Assembly: GCA_937891465.1 (NCBI GenBank)
Contig: CALAHF010000183.1
Span: 1 to 49,711 of the forward strand
Length of the DNA stretch: 49,711 nucleotides
Source of the DNA: an uncultured Verrucomicrobiales bacterium
Lineage (GTDB): Bacteria > Verrucomicrobiota > Verrucomicrobiia > Verrucomicrobiales > DEV007
Direction of reading: 5' to 3'
In this document: positions 27,074-35,344 of the stretch, one piece after another
Layout of the letters: each line of letters opens with the position of its first letter
Position numbering within the stretch: the first letter of the stretch is position 1
Notes under the pieces: model-generated
Seen by the model: only the letters and a program-made list of their open reading frames with translations
Database searches by the model: none
What the model was told of the DNA's origin: nothing
Position numbers and translations under genes: made by a program

Positions 27074-28087
27074 ATGTCGGTTCTTCTTCGACAATTTCCC
27101 ACCATTTTAAACCCTCATTTTATGGCCGCCTTCGTAGCTGTTGTGATGAGTCTTGTGTCGTCCATCTCAGCTGTGGCGGGGCCTTGGAGTGTAGTGAAGG
27201 TGAATGGTCGGGAGTATGTCACTGATGAAAATGTGAATTCATTTTACAAATTTGAGCGCTTTGCGAAGGAGGAAAGTGACCGCGTTTTTCGTCATCCCAG
27301 CCTGATCATGAGCTGGAAAACGGGTTCTCAGGCGATTTATATTAACAATATAAAATTCAATCTGAGCTTCCCGATCGTCGAACAGGGTGGAAAGGCGATG
27401 ATTTCGATCGTGGATTTGGCAAAACTTGTCGATCCTGTTTTGCGGCCGAGTTACATCAAAAAGCCGATTTCTTTCGATGCGGTCGTGATTGACGCCGGTC
27501 ATGGAGCGCACGATTCCGGCGCAAAAGGGGTCAAAGGCTATGAGAAAAATTACACGCTCGATCTTTCTCGAAAATTGGAGGCAGAGCTAAAGGCCCGTGG
27601 TTTCAAAACGGTGATGACTCGCAGCACGGACGTGTTTCTCACGTTGGGCCAACGCGTTGCCATCGCCAACAAGACGAAGAACGCGATTTTCGTGAGCATT
27701 CACTTTAATTCATCCGGTACGAAAACGGCCAACGGAATTGAAACCTATTCGCTGGCGCCGCAGGGAACTTCATCCACGAATGGCGGTTCGCCCTGGAGTT
27801 CATTTTTGAACGGAAACATCCGCGATAAGGAAAATATCGCTCTCGCGACATCGGTTCATGCGCATGTTGTTCACGAGTTCAAATCGATCGATCGCGGAAT
27901 TAAACGAGCCCGTTTCAACGTGCTGCGAGGCATCAACAAGCCGGCAATTTTGTTCGAGGGCGGATTCATCACAAATCCAACCGAAGGCGCTAAAATCGAT
28001 GACGATGCTCACCGTCTTCGTCTGGCGGCGTCGATTGCGACCGCGATTCAGAAGTTCAAAGGCGCGGTTGGGAAGAAGAAGCGGTAA
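27074..28087 (+). CDS. N-acetylmuramoyl-L-alanine amidase (Amidase_3), secreted
   Basis: 337 residues. The start is uncertain: an ATG at 27074 or one at 27122, the latter giving the cleaner signal peptide (MAAFVAVVMSLVSSISAVAG). Residues 40-130 form a small N-terminal domain (VNGREYVTDENVNSFYKFE) resembling copper-amine-oxidase-like or AMIN-type wall-targeting parts. The catalytic Amidase_3 domain follows: VVIDAGHGAHDSGAKG (zinc His), EKNYTLDLSRKLEAEL, TRSTDVFLTLGQRVAIAN, FVSIHFNSS (zinc His) and ILFEGGFITNP (catalytic Glu). It cleaves the bond between muramic acid and the stem peptide in the periplasm. An unknown gene follows after 25 bases. Confidence 0.92.
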   Translation: MSVLLRQFPTILNPHFMAAFVAVVMSLVSSISAVAGPWSVVKVNGREYVTDENVNSFYKFERFAKEESDRVFRHPSLIMSWKTGSQAIYINNIKFNLSFPIVEQGGKAMISIVDLAKLVDPVLRPSYIKKPISFDAVVIDAGHGAHDSGAKGVKGYEKNYTLDLSRKLEAELKARGFKTVMTRSTDVFLTLGQRVAIANKTKNAIFVSIHFNSSGTKTANGIETYSLAPQGTSSTNGGSPWSSFLNGNIRDKENIALATSVHAHVVHEFKSIDRGIKRARFNVLRGINKPAILFEGGFITNPTEGAKIDDDAHRLRLAASIATAIQKFKGAVGKKKR

Positions 28088-28112
28088 TTTTTGACCGCGT
28101 TCACTCAAAAAA

Positions 28113-28748
28113 ATGGCCGCCGAAGATAAGTTGGCTAATGCTTCCGAAACGAAGACTCCTAACGATGCGGAGTTTCTCGCTTTCGTTTACCGAGAGGACA
28201 CGCCCATTGAAAAGCAGTTGGCTGATGATGCAGAAGCGGAGATTCTCCGCGCTGTCTCGACTTGTGAAGCGGCGGATTATTCCCAAGAGAGTTGCGACGC
28301 TCTTTGGGGTGCATTTGATCGATGGCTGAATGATGCCAGGCTACTCACGGATGCGTCTTCGTTGCGAGTCCGTGTGCTAACCGAACTCACTGCGAGGCTT
28401 TGGGAGGAACATCTTGGGGGAGAGGCGTGGGAAATCTTCCGAAAGCTGGCACGAAAATATTCAAACAACGATCCAGAGGGCATGGGGATTTCGCTGACAA
28501 TTTCGACTTTCGAGCTATTTGCTGAGCCGCCTGAGGTTCCTGAGGTTCCTGAGACGTTGCGGCTGCTCTTCTCCTTGGCCGGTGATCCCGAAACTCGGTG
28601 GGCGGTTTTTGCTGCGTATAAGAACACTCCATCTCGATTGAGATCTCATGCGGCGATGTATTCTGGTGGAAGTGTCACCGATGCTGATTGCGACGAATGG
28701 TTTCGAAAACAGTGGATACGTGAATTTGAAGATCTGAATCCGCACTGA
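28113..28748 (+). CDS. Hypothetical acidic cytoplasmic protein
   Basis: 211 residues without signal peptide or membrane segment. It is acidic and predicted helical, with Trp/Leu-rich stretches (LWGAFDRWLNDARLL, LTARLWEEHLGGEAWEIF) that could form a TPR-like helical bundle, but no motif is clear enough to name. The PEVPEVPE segment near residue 145 comes from a 9-bp tandem repeat (cctgaggtt). It follows the amidase gene by 25 bases and converges on lysC with a 14-base gap. Codon use is like its neighbours. It is probably real; function is unknown. Confidence 0.6.
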   Translation: MAAEDKLANASETKTPNDAEFLAFVYREDTPIEKQLADDAEAEILRAVSTCEAADYSQESCDALWGAFDRWLNDARLLTDASSLRVRVLTELTARLWEEHLGGEAWEIFRKLARKYSNNDPEGMGISLTISTFELFAEPPEVPEVPETLRLLFSLAGDPETRWAVFAAYKNTPSRLRSHAAMYSGGSVTDADCDEWFRKQWIREFEDLNPH

Positions 28749-28762
28749 GGCGTTTGAACAAA

Positions 28763-29992
28763 TTACGCTGTCCCCAAACCAAACTTGTCGTGCACCGCCT
28801 GAGCAGCCGCATCGATCTCGTTTTCGGCGACGGTCACAGTGACTTTGATCTCGGAGGTCGAGATCATCTGAATGTTCACGCCGGCGTCTGAAAGCGCGGC
28901 AAACATTTCTGCGGCGACTCCGGAGTGCGAGCGCATTCCGATTCCGACAACGCTGAGCTTGGCGATTCTGCTTTCAGATTCGAGCTCGATATCGTCACCT
29001 AACTTCGTCCGAACATTTTCAAGAGCGGACTCAGCTTTCTCCAAATCACTTTTATGAAGTGTGAACGAAATATCGGTGATCCCGGTTTTGGAGACGTTCT
29101 GAACGATCATATCGATGATCAGATCGGCCTGGGCAAGAGCTCCGAAAATCATGCTGGCACTGCCGGGGTGGTCTTTAACGCCGGTGATGGTGACTTTTGC
29201 TTGGTCGCGCTCAAGGCTGACTCCACGGATGACAACGGATTCCATACTCATGGTTTCTTCTTTTACGAGGGTTCCAGAATTTTGATTCAAACTACTGCGG
29301 ACTTCAAAGGGGACTCCAAATTTTTTGGCAAATTCAACCGAACGGGACTGCATCACTTTCGTGCCGGAACTGGCCATCTCGAGCAACTCGTCGTAGCTGA
29401 TTTCGCCAAGCTTCCTTGCGTCTTTCACAACGCGAGGGTCACAAGTGTAGACTCCATCTACGTCGGTAAAAATCTGGCACAGCTCAGCATCAACGGCTGC
29501 GGCCATCGCAATCGCGGTCAAATCGGAGCCACCACGACCAAGCGTTGTGATTTTTCCATCGGAAGTTTTTCCCTGAAATCCTGCTAAAATCACGATGTTA
29601 CCTTCATCGAGAAGTCTATGAACTTCGTTCGGAGTGATATTCGAGATCCGGGCCTTGGTGTGAACGCCATCGGTTTCGATTCCCGCTTGAGCACCGGTTA
29701 GCGAGACTGCATTTCCACCCATCGCGTTGATCGCCATGGCGGTGAGAGCGATCGTCGTCTGCTCGCCCGTCGCGAGGAGCACATCAATTTCGCGCTCCGT
29801 CGGGTAATGATCTTTGCCAGTCACTTCATCAGCGAGTGCGACGAGACGATTGGTTTCGCCGGACATGGCTGAAACTACCGCGACTACCTTTTTTCCTGAT
29901 CGGTGCGTTTCCAAAATGCGGCTGGCGACATTTCGAATTCGTTCCGGGGTGCCGACGGAGGTTCCGCCATATTTCTGGACAATCAGGCTCAA
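28763..29992 (-). CDS. lysC: Aspartate kinase
   Basis: About 409 residues from a TTG at 29992, which gives MSLIVQKYGGTSVG, the typical start. Another TTG at 30040 would add 16 unusual residues; there is no ATG at either site. Kinase signatures are KYGGTSVGTPERI, GFQGKTSDGKITTLGRGGSDLTA and FTDVDGVYTCDPR. Two ACT domains at the C-terminus (about 265-405) suggest feedback control by lysine and/or threonine, as in single-function aspartokinases. It phosphorylates aspartate in the first step to lysine, methionine, threonine and diaminopimelate. No pathway neighbour is present. Confidence 0.95.
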   Translation of the reverse strand: MSLIVQKYGGTSVGTPERIRNVASRILETHRSGKKVVAVVSAMSGETNRLVALADEVTGKDHYPTEREIDVLLATGEQTTIALTAMAINAMGGNAVSLTGAQAGIETDGVHTKARISNITPNEVHRLLDEGNIVILAGFQGKTSDGKITTLGRGGSDLTAIAMAAAVDAELCQIFTDVDGVYTCDPRVVKDARKLGEISYDELLEMASSGTKVMQSRSVEFAKKFGVPFEVRSSLNQNSGTLVKEETMSMESVVIRGVSLERDQAKVTITGVKDHPGSASMIFGALAQADLIIDMIVQNVSKTGITDISFTLHKSDLEKAESALENVRTKLGDDIELESESRIAKLSVVGIGMRSHSGVAAEMFAALSDAGVNIQMISTSEIKVTVTVAENEIDAAAQAVHDKFGLGTA

Positions 29993-30082
29993 AGTTTCAG
30001 TGGATTTCGTTTCGTTTGTGGAGCGGAATCTATGGCTCAAGAATGAAAAAAGTCCACCCGAGAGACGTGGCGGGCGGGAAAT

Positions 30083-30349
30083 TTACTCGACGGAAATTGG
30101 AGCTGATAATTCCTCCAATTTTTCCCTCAAGAGCGCATTTTCTTTGTCACGTTGTTCAAGCTGGTTTTGAAGACTGAAAAACTGCTTTTCATCATCGCTG
30201 AATTTCGCTCCGGAAGCGATTTGGTAATAATGCCCCCCCCAAATCCAACCTGATGCGGCAACGGCAATACCGCCCAGAATGATTAATAGCTGAATAGACT
30301 TATGTTGAGCTGCCACGGCGTAAATGGAAATGCTGACGGCAACCAACAA
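30083..30349 (-). CDS. Small hypothetical membrane protein with C-terminal coiled coil
   Basis: Up to 88 residues. A TTG at 30349 abuts the stop of the upstream gene (TGATTG), suggesting translational coupling; no ATG is available. Two hydrophobic segments (VAVSISIYAVAA and IQLLIILGGIAVAASGWIWGG) are followed by a charged helix (FFSLQNQLEQRDKENALL) that looks like a coiled coil. The GGG run in WIWGG corresponds to a run of eight C's on the plus strand (30231-30240 region), a possible slippage site. No family is recognised. The frame is convincing because the heptad pattern and membrane segments are continuous, but the gene is short. Confidence 0.55.
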   Translation of the reverse strand: MLVAVSISIYAVAAQHKSIQLLIILGGIAVAASGWIWGGHYYQIASGAKFSDDEKQFFSLQNQLEQRDKENALLREKLEELSAPISVE

Positions 30350-31225
30350 TCAGTTGCCTTTGTTTCGGCCGCCAAAGAAAAGTTTGCCCAAGCCTTTGCG
30401 TTCTTTCGGCTCTGAAGCAGGGCCGGTCGTCACATCCTTTTTCTTTTTGTTAAACCCGGGGATAAGTCGGTCACCCGCTTCTTGATCCTTACTCTTGCCG
30501 AATAGTTTCCAGCGCTTGCCTTTTTCGCGGGGGTTTGGGTTTTCGCCCTCTGTAATAACAAGCTGCAAATCCTGAGGAAGATTTTTTACATAATCGTAAA
30601 TCTCGACGGGCATGGGATGGCCTCCAGTGTCATATTTCTGAACGTTGCGTCGGAGTGGTTTACCGTTCGCGTCAAAAATCTGCTCTTCCTTGAGGCGACG
30701 CGTCAACGGGTCATAAACTAAAACTCCGCGATATCGAAAATTATCCTGCGCGTCGCGAATGATGACCTCCTTGGGGTCGCCAAATTCATTGTGTGTGATG
30801 TGACGTTTCGAAATAAGCACCTTGTTCGAAGCGTAGGTGTATTGCTCCACCGGCTGGTTTGCCTCCGTCGTTTTCATGGTCTTGTTGTCCCGTTTTGTCT
30901 CGGTGTAAGATCCATCGGGATGGTTCACAACCTGTGACCAGTAAAAGGCTTCCTCCTGCTCCATTTGCCCGAGCCGAATGCTGCCGCCGCGATTGGCCGC
31001 CCACTCAGGGAGATACATCGCTGAGTTTTGAAGAGCGGTTTGATCACCGTATTTTCCGGCAACTCCGCGAGCGATCTTCGCTTTTTGTTGCGCAACCATG
31101 TTGGCCTGAGCCTGCTGGCTGATCGTTACCTGACCGGTTTCCCGAGCCTTGTTGTGAAATTGAGCCTGCGCGCTTCCCGCCAACACACTTCCCGCCACTG
31201 CCGCATAAATTACTACCTGTTTCAT
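30350..31225 (-). CDS. Hypothetical secreted protein
   Basis: 291 residues with a clear signal peptide (MKQVVIYAAVAGSVLAGSAQAQ). The mature part is hydrophilic, with segments resembling RHS/MORN-like antigenic repeats (DGSYTETKRDN, YRGVLVYDPLTRRLKEEQIF, DANGKPLRRNVQKYDTGG) that alternate D/N-G turns with short strands. The C-terminus (about 230-291) is very basic with KKKKD and GLGKLFFGG. No catalytic motif is visible. This type of protein looks lineage-restricted. It is followed directly by the small membrane protein gene. Function is unknown; periplasmic or surface location is inferred from the signal peptide. Confidence 0.7.
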   Translation of the reverse strand: MKQVVIYAAVAGSVLAGSAQAQFHNKARETGQVTISQQAQANMVAQQKAKIARGVAGKYGDQTALQNSAMYLPEWAANRGGSIRLGQMEQEEAFYWSQVVNHPDGSYTETKRDNKTMKTTEANQPVEQYTYASNKVLISKRHITHNEFGDPKEVIIRDAQDNFRYRGVLVYDPLTRRLKEEQIFDANGKPLRRNVQKYDTGGHPMPVEIYDYVKNLPQDLQLVITEGENPNPREKGKRWKLFGKSKDQEAGDRLIPGFNKKKKDVTTGPASEPKERKGLGKLFFGGRNKGN

Positions 31226-31314
31226 AATCGTGTTTCGTTCGATTGATTGATCTGGAATTTCTCGCTTTCCGTACGCAAGTTTACCGCGATGACGGTATCA
31301 GAGCAAGAGCCGAA

Positions 31315-32244
31315 TCACTCCCGCTCAGCGAGGTAACGTTCCGCATCCAGTGCGGCCTGACAACCGTTTCCTGCAGCGGTAATTGCCTGACGGTAAACGT
31401 GGTCCGCAACGTCTCCTGCTGCGAAAAGACCTTCGATATTGGTGAATCCTGTTCCCGGTTTCTGGATGATGTAACCGTTGTCGTCGAGATTGAGGCCGCT
31501 TCCCTCAAGAAATTGCGTATTTGGAATGTGCCCGATGGCAACAAAAACGCATTTTAGATCAAGCTCGGATTTCTCACCGGTTTTCAAATTTTCGAGTTCA
31601 ACGGCGCGAACTTTGCCGTCGTCATCGGTCAAATAAGCAGTGACGCCTGAATCCCAGACGGGCTCGATTTTTTTATTCGCCAATGCGCGCTCGGCCATGA
31701 TTTGCGAGGCCCGCAATTCATCGCGGCGGTGAACGAGATACACTTTGCTCGCGAAACGAGTCAGGAACGTTGCTTCTTCACAGGCAGAATCACCGCCACC
31801 GATCACGGCGACAGGGACGTCTGGATAAAAAGCGCCATCGCAAGTCGCGCAGGAAGTAAGTCCGTGGCCGATCAGTTCTTTTTCATTCGGCAATCCGAGG
31901 TGACGTGGGCTTGCGCCAGTCGCGATGATGACCGTTTCAGCCGCTTTTTCGCCGCTTGAAGTTTGCAGCAAAAACGTTCCGTCTTCTTGTTTCTCAACTT
32001 TCTCGACCATCGAGTAGTCGACCCGCGTTCCAAATTTCTCAGCCTGCTTCTGCATGTTCATCATGAGATCAGGGCCGTCGATTCCTTCAGGAAAGCCGGG
32101 GTAGTTCTCAACTTCAGTCGTCGTCGTTAGCTGCCCCCCTGGCTGCTCGCCGGAAATGACAAGTGGCTCAAGGTTTGCCCGTGCCGTGTAGATCGCTGCT
32201 GCCCAGCCTGCACAGCCGGTTCCGATGATGATAACTTTTTCCAT
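31315..32244 (-). CDS. trxB: Thioredoxin-disulfide reductase
   Basis: 309 residues, standard for the low-Mr enzyme. The N-terminal FAD motif is [18 protein letters not shown]; the Gly-Cys-Ala replaces the more common [12 protein letters not shown] and a central NADPH-binding [16 protein letters not shown] follow, with the redox-active CATCDGAF near residue 135 and C-terminal [31 protein letters not shown] segments. It reduces thioredoxin with NADPH in the cytosol. It is transcribed divergently from the maf gene with only a 66-base gap. There is no thioredoxin gene in the window. Confidence 0.96.
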   Translation of the reverse strand: MEKVIIIGTGCAGWAAAIYTARANLEPLVISGEQPGGQLTTTTEVENYPGFPEGIDGPDLMMNMQKQAEKFGTRVDYSMVEKVEKQEDGTFLLQTSSGEKAAETVIIATGASPRHLGLPNEKELIGHGLTSCATCDGAFYPDVPVAVIGGGDSACEEATFLTRFASKVYLVHRRDELRASQIMAERALANKKIEPVWDSGVTAYLTDDDGKVRAVELENLKTGEKSELDLKCVFVAIGHIPNTQFLEGSGLNLDDNGYIIQKPGTGFTNIEGLFAAGDVADHVYRQAITAAGNGCQAALDAERYLAERE

Positions 32245-32310
32245 GGGTGGTGAATGTGTGTTGCTCTCTCCGACGAATCAAGGAATTGTTGCTTACGCAA
32301 ATCACTTTTC

Positions 32311-32889
32311 ATGACCAACCCGACTTCCCCTCTTATTCTCGCTTCCGGATCTCCTCGTCGAAAGGACCTTTTGGGGGAGGCTGGCTACGAATTTGTTGTC
32401 ATTCCACCGCAGGAAGAAGAGGTCGATGATCCATCGATTCCAATCGGTGAGTTGACCCAAATGAACGCGATGCTCAAAGCAGATTGCGTCGCGGTTGATT
32501 ATGCCGAAGCGATTGTGATCGCGGCAGATACCCTTGTGTTGCGGGACGGAGAAGCTTTAGGAAAACCAGCAAACATGGATGAGGCGCGAACAATGATTCG
32601 TTCGCTGAACGGACGTGCTCATCAGGTTTTTACAGCGGTTTGTATTCTTCAAAACTCGACCGAATTCGTCGAAGAATTCACCGTCATCACCGACGTTCAG
32701 TTCAAACAGCTGACCGATGCCGAGCTCGACAATTATCACAAGCTCATTGAGCCGCTCGACAAAGCCGGAGCATACGCGGCGCAGGATCATGGCGAGTTGA
32801 TCATCGAATCGATCAAAGGGTCGCAGACGAACGTCGTCGGTTTGCCGATGGACGAAGTGAATGCCGTTTTAATGCGTTTCACGAAATAA
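32311..32889 (+). CDS. maf: Maf family nucleoside triphosphate pyrophosphatase
   Basis: 192 residues from the ATG at 32311; the frame opens 57 bases earlier, but the family starts at LILASGSPRRKDLL. Motifs are the substrate-binding SPRR, the catalytic region VIAADTLVLRDGEALGKP, MIRSLNGRAHQVFTAV and AGAYAAQDHGELIIESIKGSQTNVVGLP. Members hydrolyse dTTP, UTP and modified nucleotides to monophosphates and help to exclude non-canonical nucleotides. The call is to family level; the exact substrate class (YhdE- or YceF-like) is not certain. A 7-bp hairpin (32898-32915) follows the stop. Confidence 0.93.
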   Translation: MTNPTSPLILASGSPRRKDLLGEAGYEFVVIPPQEEEVDDPSIPIGELTQMNAMLKADCVAVDYAEAIVIAADTLVLRDGEALGKPANMDEARTMIRSLNGRAHQVFTAVCILQNSTEFVEEFTVITDVQFKQLTDAELDNYHKLIEPLDKAGAYAAQDHGELIIESIKGSQTNVVGLPMDEVNAVLMRFTK

Positions 32890-32897
32890 TTTAGAAA

Positions 32898-32915
32898 ATT
32901 TCGCAGCAGCGAAAT
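32898..32915 (+). terminator. Short hairpin after maf
   Basis: ATTTCGC, loop AGCA, GCGAAAT: a perfect 7-bp stem nine bases after the maf stop. There is no T-run, so intrinsic termination is uncertain. Confidence 0.3.
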
Positions 32916-32976
32916 CATAGCCTTACCTGACAAAACCCCTCTCTGCCTTCGACAGTTCAATCTTTCGTTACTCAGG

Positions 32977-33010
32977 AGGGTTGGTTCGACGAACAGACAC
33001 TGTTCGATCG
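32977..33010. repeat. Dispersed palindromic repeat, copy 6 (truncated)
   Basis: GGGTTGGTTCGACGAACAGA followed by CACTGTTCGATCG matches one arm plus the centre of the family in reverse orientation. The other arm is missing or replaced. It lies between the convergent genes maf and rpsT. Confidence 0.6.
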
Positions 33011-33050
33011 AAAATCGGCTTAGCAGGCGGATTTCGATATTTCAGTAGAC

Positions 33051-33086
33051 AAAAAGAATCGATTCCACTGGAGCGAAATCGATTCT
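33051..33086 (-). terminator. rpsT: Intrinsic terminator for rpsT
   Basis: Read on the minus strand, AGAATCGATT and AATCGATTCT form a perfect 10-bp stem with a 12-nt loop, followed by a T-run (TTTTTG). It lies 55 bases after the rpsT stop. A second perfect stem (GCAGGC/GCCTGC, 33098-33118) precedes it. Confidence 0.7.
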
Positions 33087-33140
33087 GTAAAATCCGAGCA
33101 GGCGTCACAATTGCCTGCAGAAAATTCGGTGAATAGCGAA

Positions 33141-33404
33141 TTACGCCATTGCTTTCACCCGAGCAGCAGCCTTGGCCTTGATGTTGCCAGCTGTGTTGCG
33201 GTGAATGATGTTTTTCTTGGCAGCGCGATCTGCGGTTGAAGAAACTGCGACAAGAGCTTTCGCCGCTTCGTCTTTGTTTCCGCCCTCAACAGCAACAAGA
33301 AGTGCTTTGCGCGCTTCTTTAACGTTGTTTTTGACAACTCGGTTACGAGAAGTGCGAACGACGATCTGACGAACGCGTTTGAGAGCTGATGCTGAGTTAG
33401 CCAT
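33141..33404 (-). CDS. rpsT: 30S ribosomal protein S20
   Basis: 87 residues, Lys/Arg/Ala-rich and all-helical: MANSASALKRVRQ, NVKEARKALL, ADRAAKKNIIHRNTAGNIKA, ending AARVKAMA. The IIHRNTAGNIKARA-like block is the S20 signature (KGVIHKNKAARKKSRL in other bacteria). It binds 16S rRNA at the base of the small subunit early in assembly. It stands alone, with a strong intrinsic terminator downstream, as expected for a highly expressed single gene. Confidence 0.97.
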   Translation of the reverse strand: MANSASALKRVRQIVVRTSRNRVVKNNVKEARKALLVAVEGGNKDEAAKALVAVSSTADRAAKKNIIHRNTAGNIKAKAAARVKAMA

Positions 33405-33505
33405 GGCAAAAATTTGGTATCAAAGATGTGTTTCGATCTTCCTATGGTAGGGAAGGGCGCGGAAGTTACTCATCCGTGGTTCGAAGTCAAGTTCAGATTC
33501 GGTGG

Positions 33506-34333
33506 CTATTCTGGAACCCTGTTCCCTGCGACAAGGGGCTGGAATCTGTGTTTTCTGCGAATGGCACCGGTGTTCTCGTCATTCAGCGGCACGACAGGGT
33601 TCAGTTTTTTAGGATCAACGACCACATTGGATTGGTTTTCGGGTGTTGCCGCCACTTGCATCATTGGCATGACGCCAGCCATCGCCATCGGCATGCTTGC
33701 TCCGGCAGAGAGTATCGGTGCGATTTGCGGCGCAGGATTCGGTCGCCACAATGGCTTGTTTACCACATAAACGTCTGCACCCCAGCCCACTGCGTCGTAT
33801 AAATCAATCACATCTCTCGATTTCATCCGGATGCAGCCGTAACTCGCTGGTGTTCCAATGGTTCTCTCTTCCGGTGTGCCGTGGATGTAAATGTAACGGG
33901 CAAAGGCGTTTTTGTTGATATCATCTTTCCCCTTCAGCCAAAAAATTCGCGAAACGATCGGATCGCGACCCGGGCTGTTTGGTTTGACGACTTCGCCGGT
34001 GGGTTTCCGGCTCTTGAAGACAGTTCCAGAACGCTTTCCGTCTCCGATTTTTTCGGCAACTTCGAACCGTCCGATCGGAGTTCTATTGCTTCCCGGTTCG
34101 TCACCGAGGCCAAATTTCGAGGTTGAAATCGGGAAATATTTTACGGGCCTGCCATCTCGGTAGAGAGCCATCTTTTGCTCCGGGACTGAGATTTCAACGA
34201 CATGCGACCGATCTTTTTCCTTTTGAACAGTTGAACAACTGCTGAAGAAAAAAGCCGTTAAAAGCGCGCAAGATGACGCTGTAGCGAGGCGTCTGAACTG
34301 GTTAAAAGACTTGGAATTGTAGATCGTTTTCAT
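33506..34333 (-). CDS. L,D-transpeptidase (ErfK/YbiS type), lipoprotein
   Basis: 275 residues. The N-terminal signal ends in a lipobox-like FFFSSCS (about residue 33), so the protein is probably lipid-anchored. The YkuD domain (about 40-200) starts VVEISVPEQKMALYRDGRPV and contains the catalytic block IYIHGTPEERTIG..ASYGCIRM with the expected His, Gly and Cys (near residue 170). It cross-links peptidoglycan or attaches proteins to it. A Pro/Ala/Met-rich C-terminal tail (about 205-275) is low-complexity and of unknown role. It differs from the window's other L,D-transpeptidase (SGCTTM type), so two branches of the family are present. Confidence 0.92.
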   Translation of the reverse strand: MKTIYNSKSFNQFRRLATASSCALLTAFFFSSCSTVQKEKDRSHVVEISVPEQKMALYRDGRPVKYFPISTSKFGLGDEPGSNRTPIGRFEVAEKIGDGKRSGTVFKSRKPTGEVVKPNSPGRDPIVSRIFWLKGKDDINKNAFARYIYIHGTPEERTIGTPASYGCIRMKSRDVIDLYDAVGWGADVYVVNKPLWRPNPAPQIAPILSAGASMPMAMAGVMPMMQVAATPENQSNVVVDPKKLNPVVPLNDENTGAIRRKHRFQPLVAGNRVPE

Positions 34334-34485
34334 GAGACGTTGGTCAGAACGCCCCGAGGATATTAGCTTGGTTGGTTTTTTCGTTGTTCGTTGATGCGGT
34401 CAGGCAATAGTTACGAATATACGCCAGTTCTATGAATAAATCTAGCTTTCCCTTGTTACTCGCCTAAATTCTGACCATTCTCAAA

Positions 34486-35334
34486 ATGAATATTGGAGGT
34501 CATATCCGTCGTTTTACGATTGCAGTCGCTTCGATCGCGATGCTCAGCTCGTCGATTGGGAGAGGTCAGGAAATTCCTGATGACCTGCTTGAAGATGAGC
34601 ATGTCCGCGAGGAATTTGGAGTGAATCAATTCACGGCACCTTCGATTCGAAAAATCTTCGAAGACCTCAATTCGCTTCGCCCTCTGCCATATGATGCTCT
34701 AAAGCGTGAAGTGCCCGAGAAAATGCCGAAGGATCGGTCGAAATTGGCCCTCAGTCTTGGTGGTTTATTAGCTGACGGTTTTCTTGCAGTCGAGGCAGAA
34801 AAGCTCCTCGATCTCGAGCCCGTTGGTCGCTCGCTTTTAAAACACGCAAAAATTCTAGGAGCCGGAACTCGCCTTTCTGAGCATACCAATTCGATCCTCG
34901 AACACGGCGCACTGGGTGATTGGGGCGGTTTGAAGTTGGAGTTGGCGAAGACGCAAAAAGACGTCGAAAAAGAAATGGTGATGATTCGCGATGTGGATGC
35001 CGCCCATCTCATCAGTCTTGGCGGTTGGCTTCGTGCGCTTGAAATTGGATGCGCCGCGTCGCTGGAACCATTTGATGCGAAAAAAGCAGCGGTATTAGCC
35101 CGAGCCGATTTGGCTGAGTATTTTGTCGAATCCGTCCAGATGCTTGAAGACCGAGTGAAGGATCAGGATCACATGAAGGAAATGCTGGCTGGCCTGCGCA
35201 TTATCCATGACATGCTGGACGTTCCTGAATCTAAGTCTTTTACCGCAGAGGAAATTACGGCGCTTCAAGAGAAGGTTCAGTCGATGAACAAACTCGCTCT
35301 GGCGCCTCAAAAAGCGGTGGCAAAAGCCGATTGA
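34486..35334 (+). CDS. Hypothetical secreted helical protein
   Basis: 282 residues with an N-terminal signal (RRFTIAVASIAMLSSSIGRG). The mature part is almost entirely alpha-helical and acidic (LLEDEHVREEFG, IRKIFEDLNSLRPLPYD, LLDLEPVGRSLLKHAKIL, SLGGWLRALEIGCAASL). No motif of a characterised family was recognised. It ends ten bases before a GTG-started FAD oxidoreductase gene on the same strand, so the two are likely co-transcribed, but the link between a periplasmic protein and a flavoenzyme is unclear. It is probably a PVC-restricted family. Confidence 0.7.
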   Translation: MNIGGHIRRFTIAVASIAMLSSSIGRGQEIPDDLLEDEHVREEFGVNQFTAPSIRKIFEDLNSLRPLPYDALKREVPEKMPKDRSKLALSLGGLLADGFLAVEAEKLLDLEPVGRSLLKHAKILGAGTRLSEHTNSILEHGALGDWGGLKLELAKTQKDVEKEMVMIRDVDAAHLISLGGWLRALEIGCAASLEPFDAKKAAVLARADLAEYFVESVQMLEDRVKDQDHMKEMLAGLRIIHDMLDVPESKSFTAEEITALQEKVQSMNKLALAPQKAVAKAD

Positions 35335-35344
35335 GATTGTTTCC

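Noticed and set aside
33405-33505. tRNA-like sequence (GGTTCGAAGTC) between rpsT and the L,D-transpeptidase gene
   Set aside because: A T-loop-like string is present, but no matching acceptor, D or anticodon stems could be drawn.
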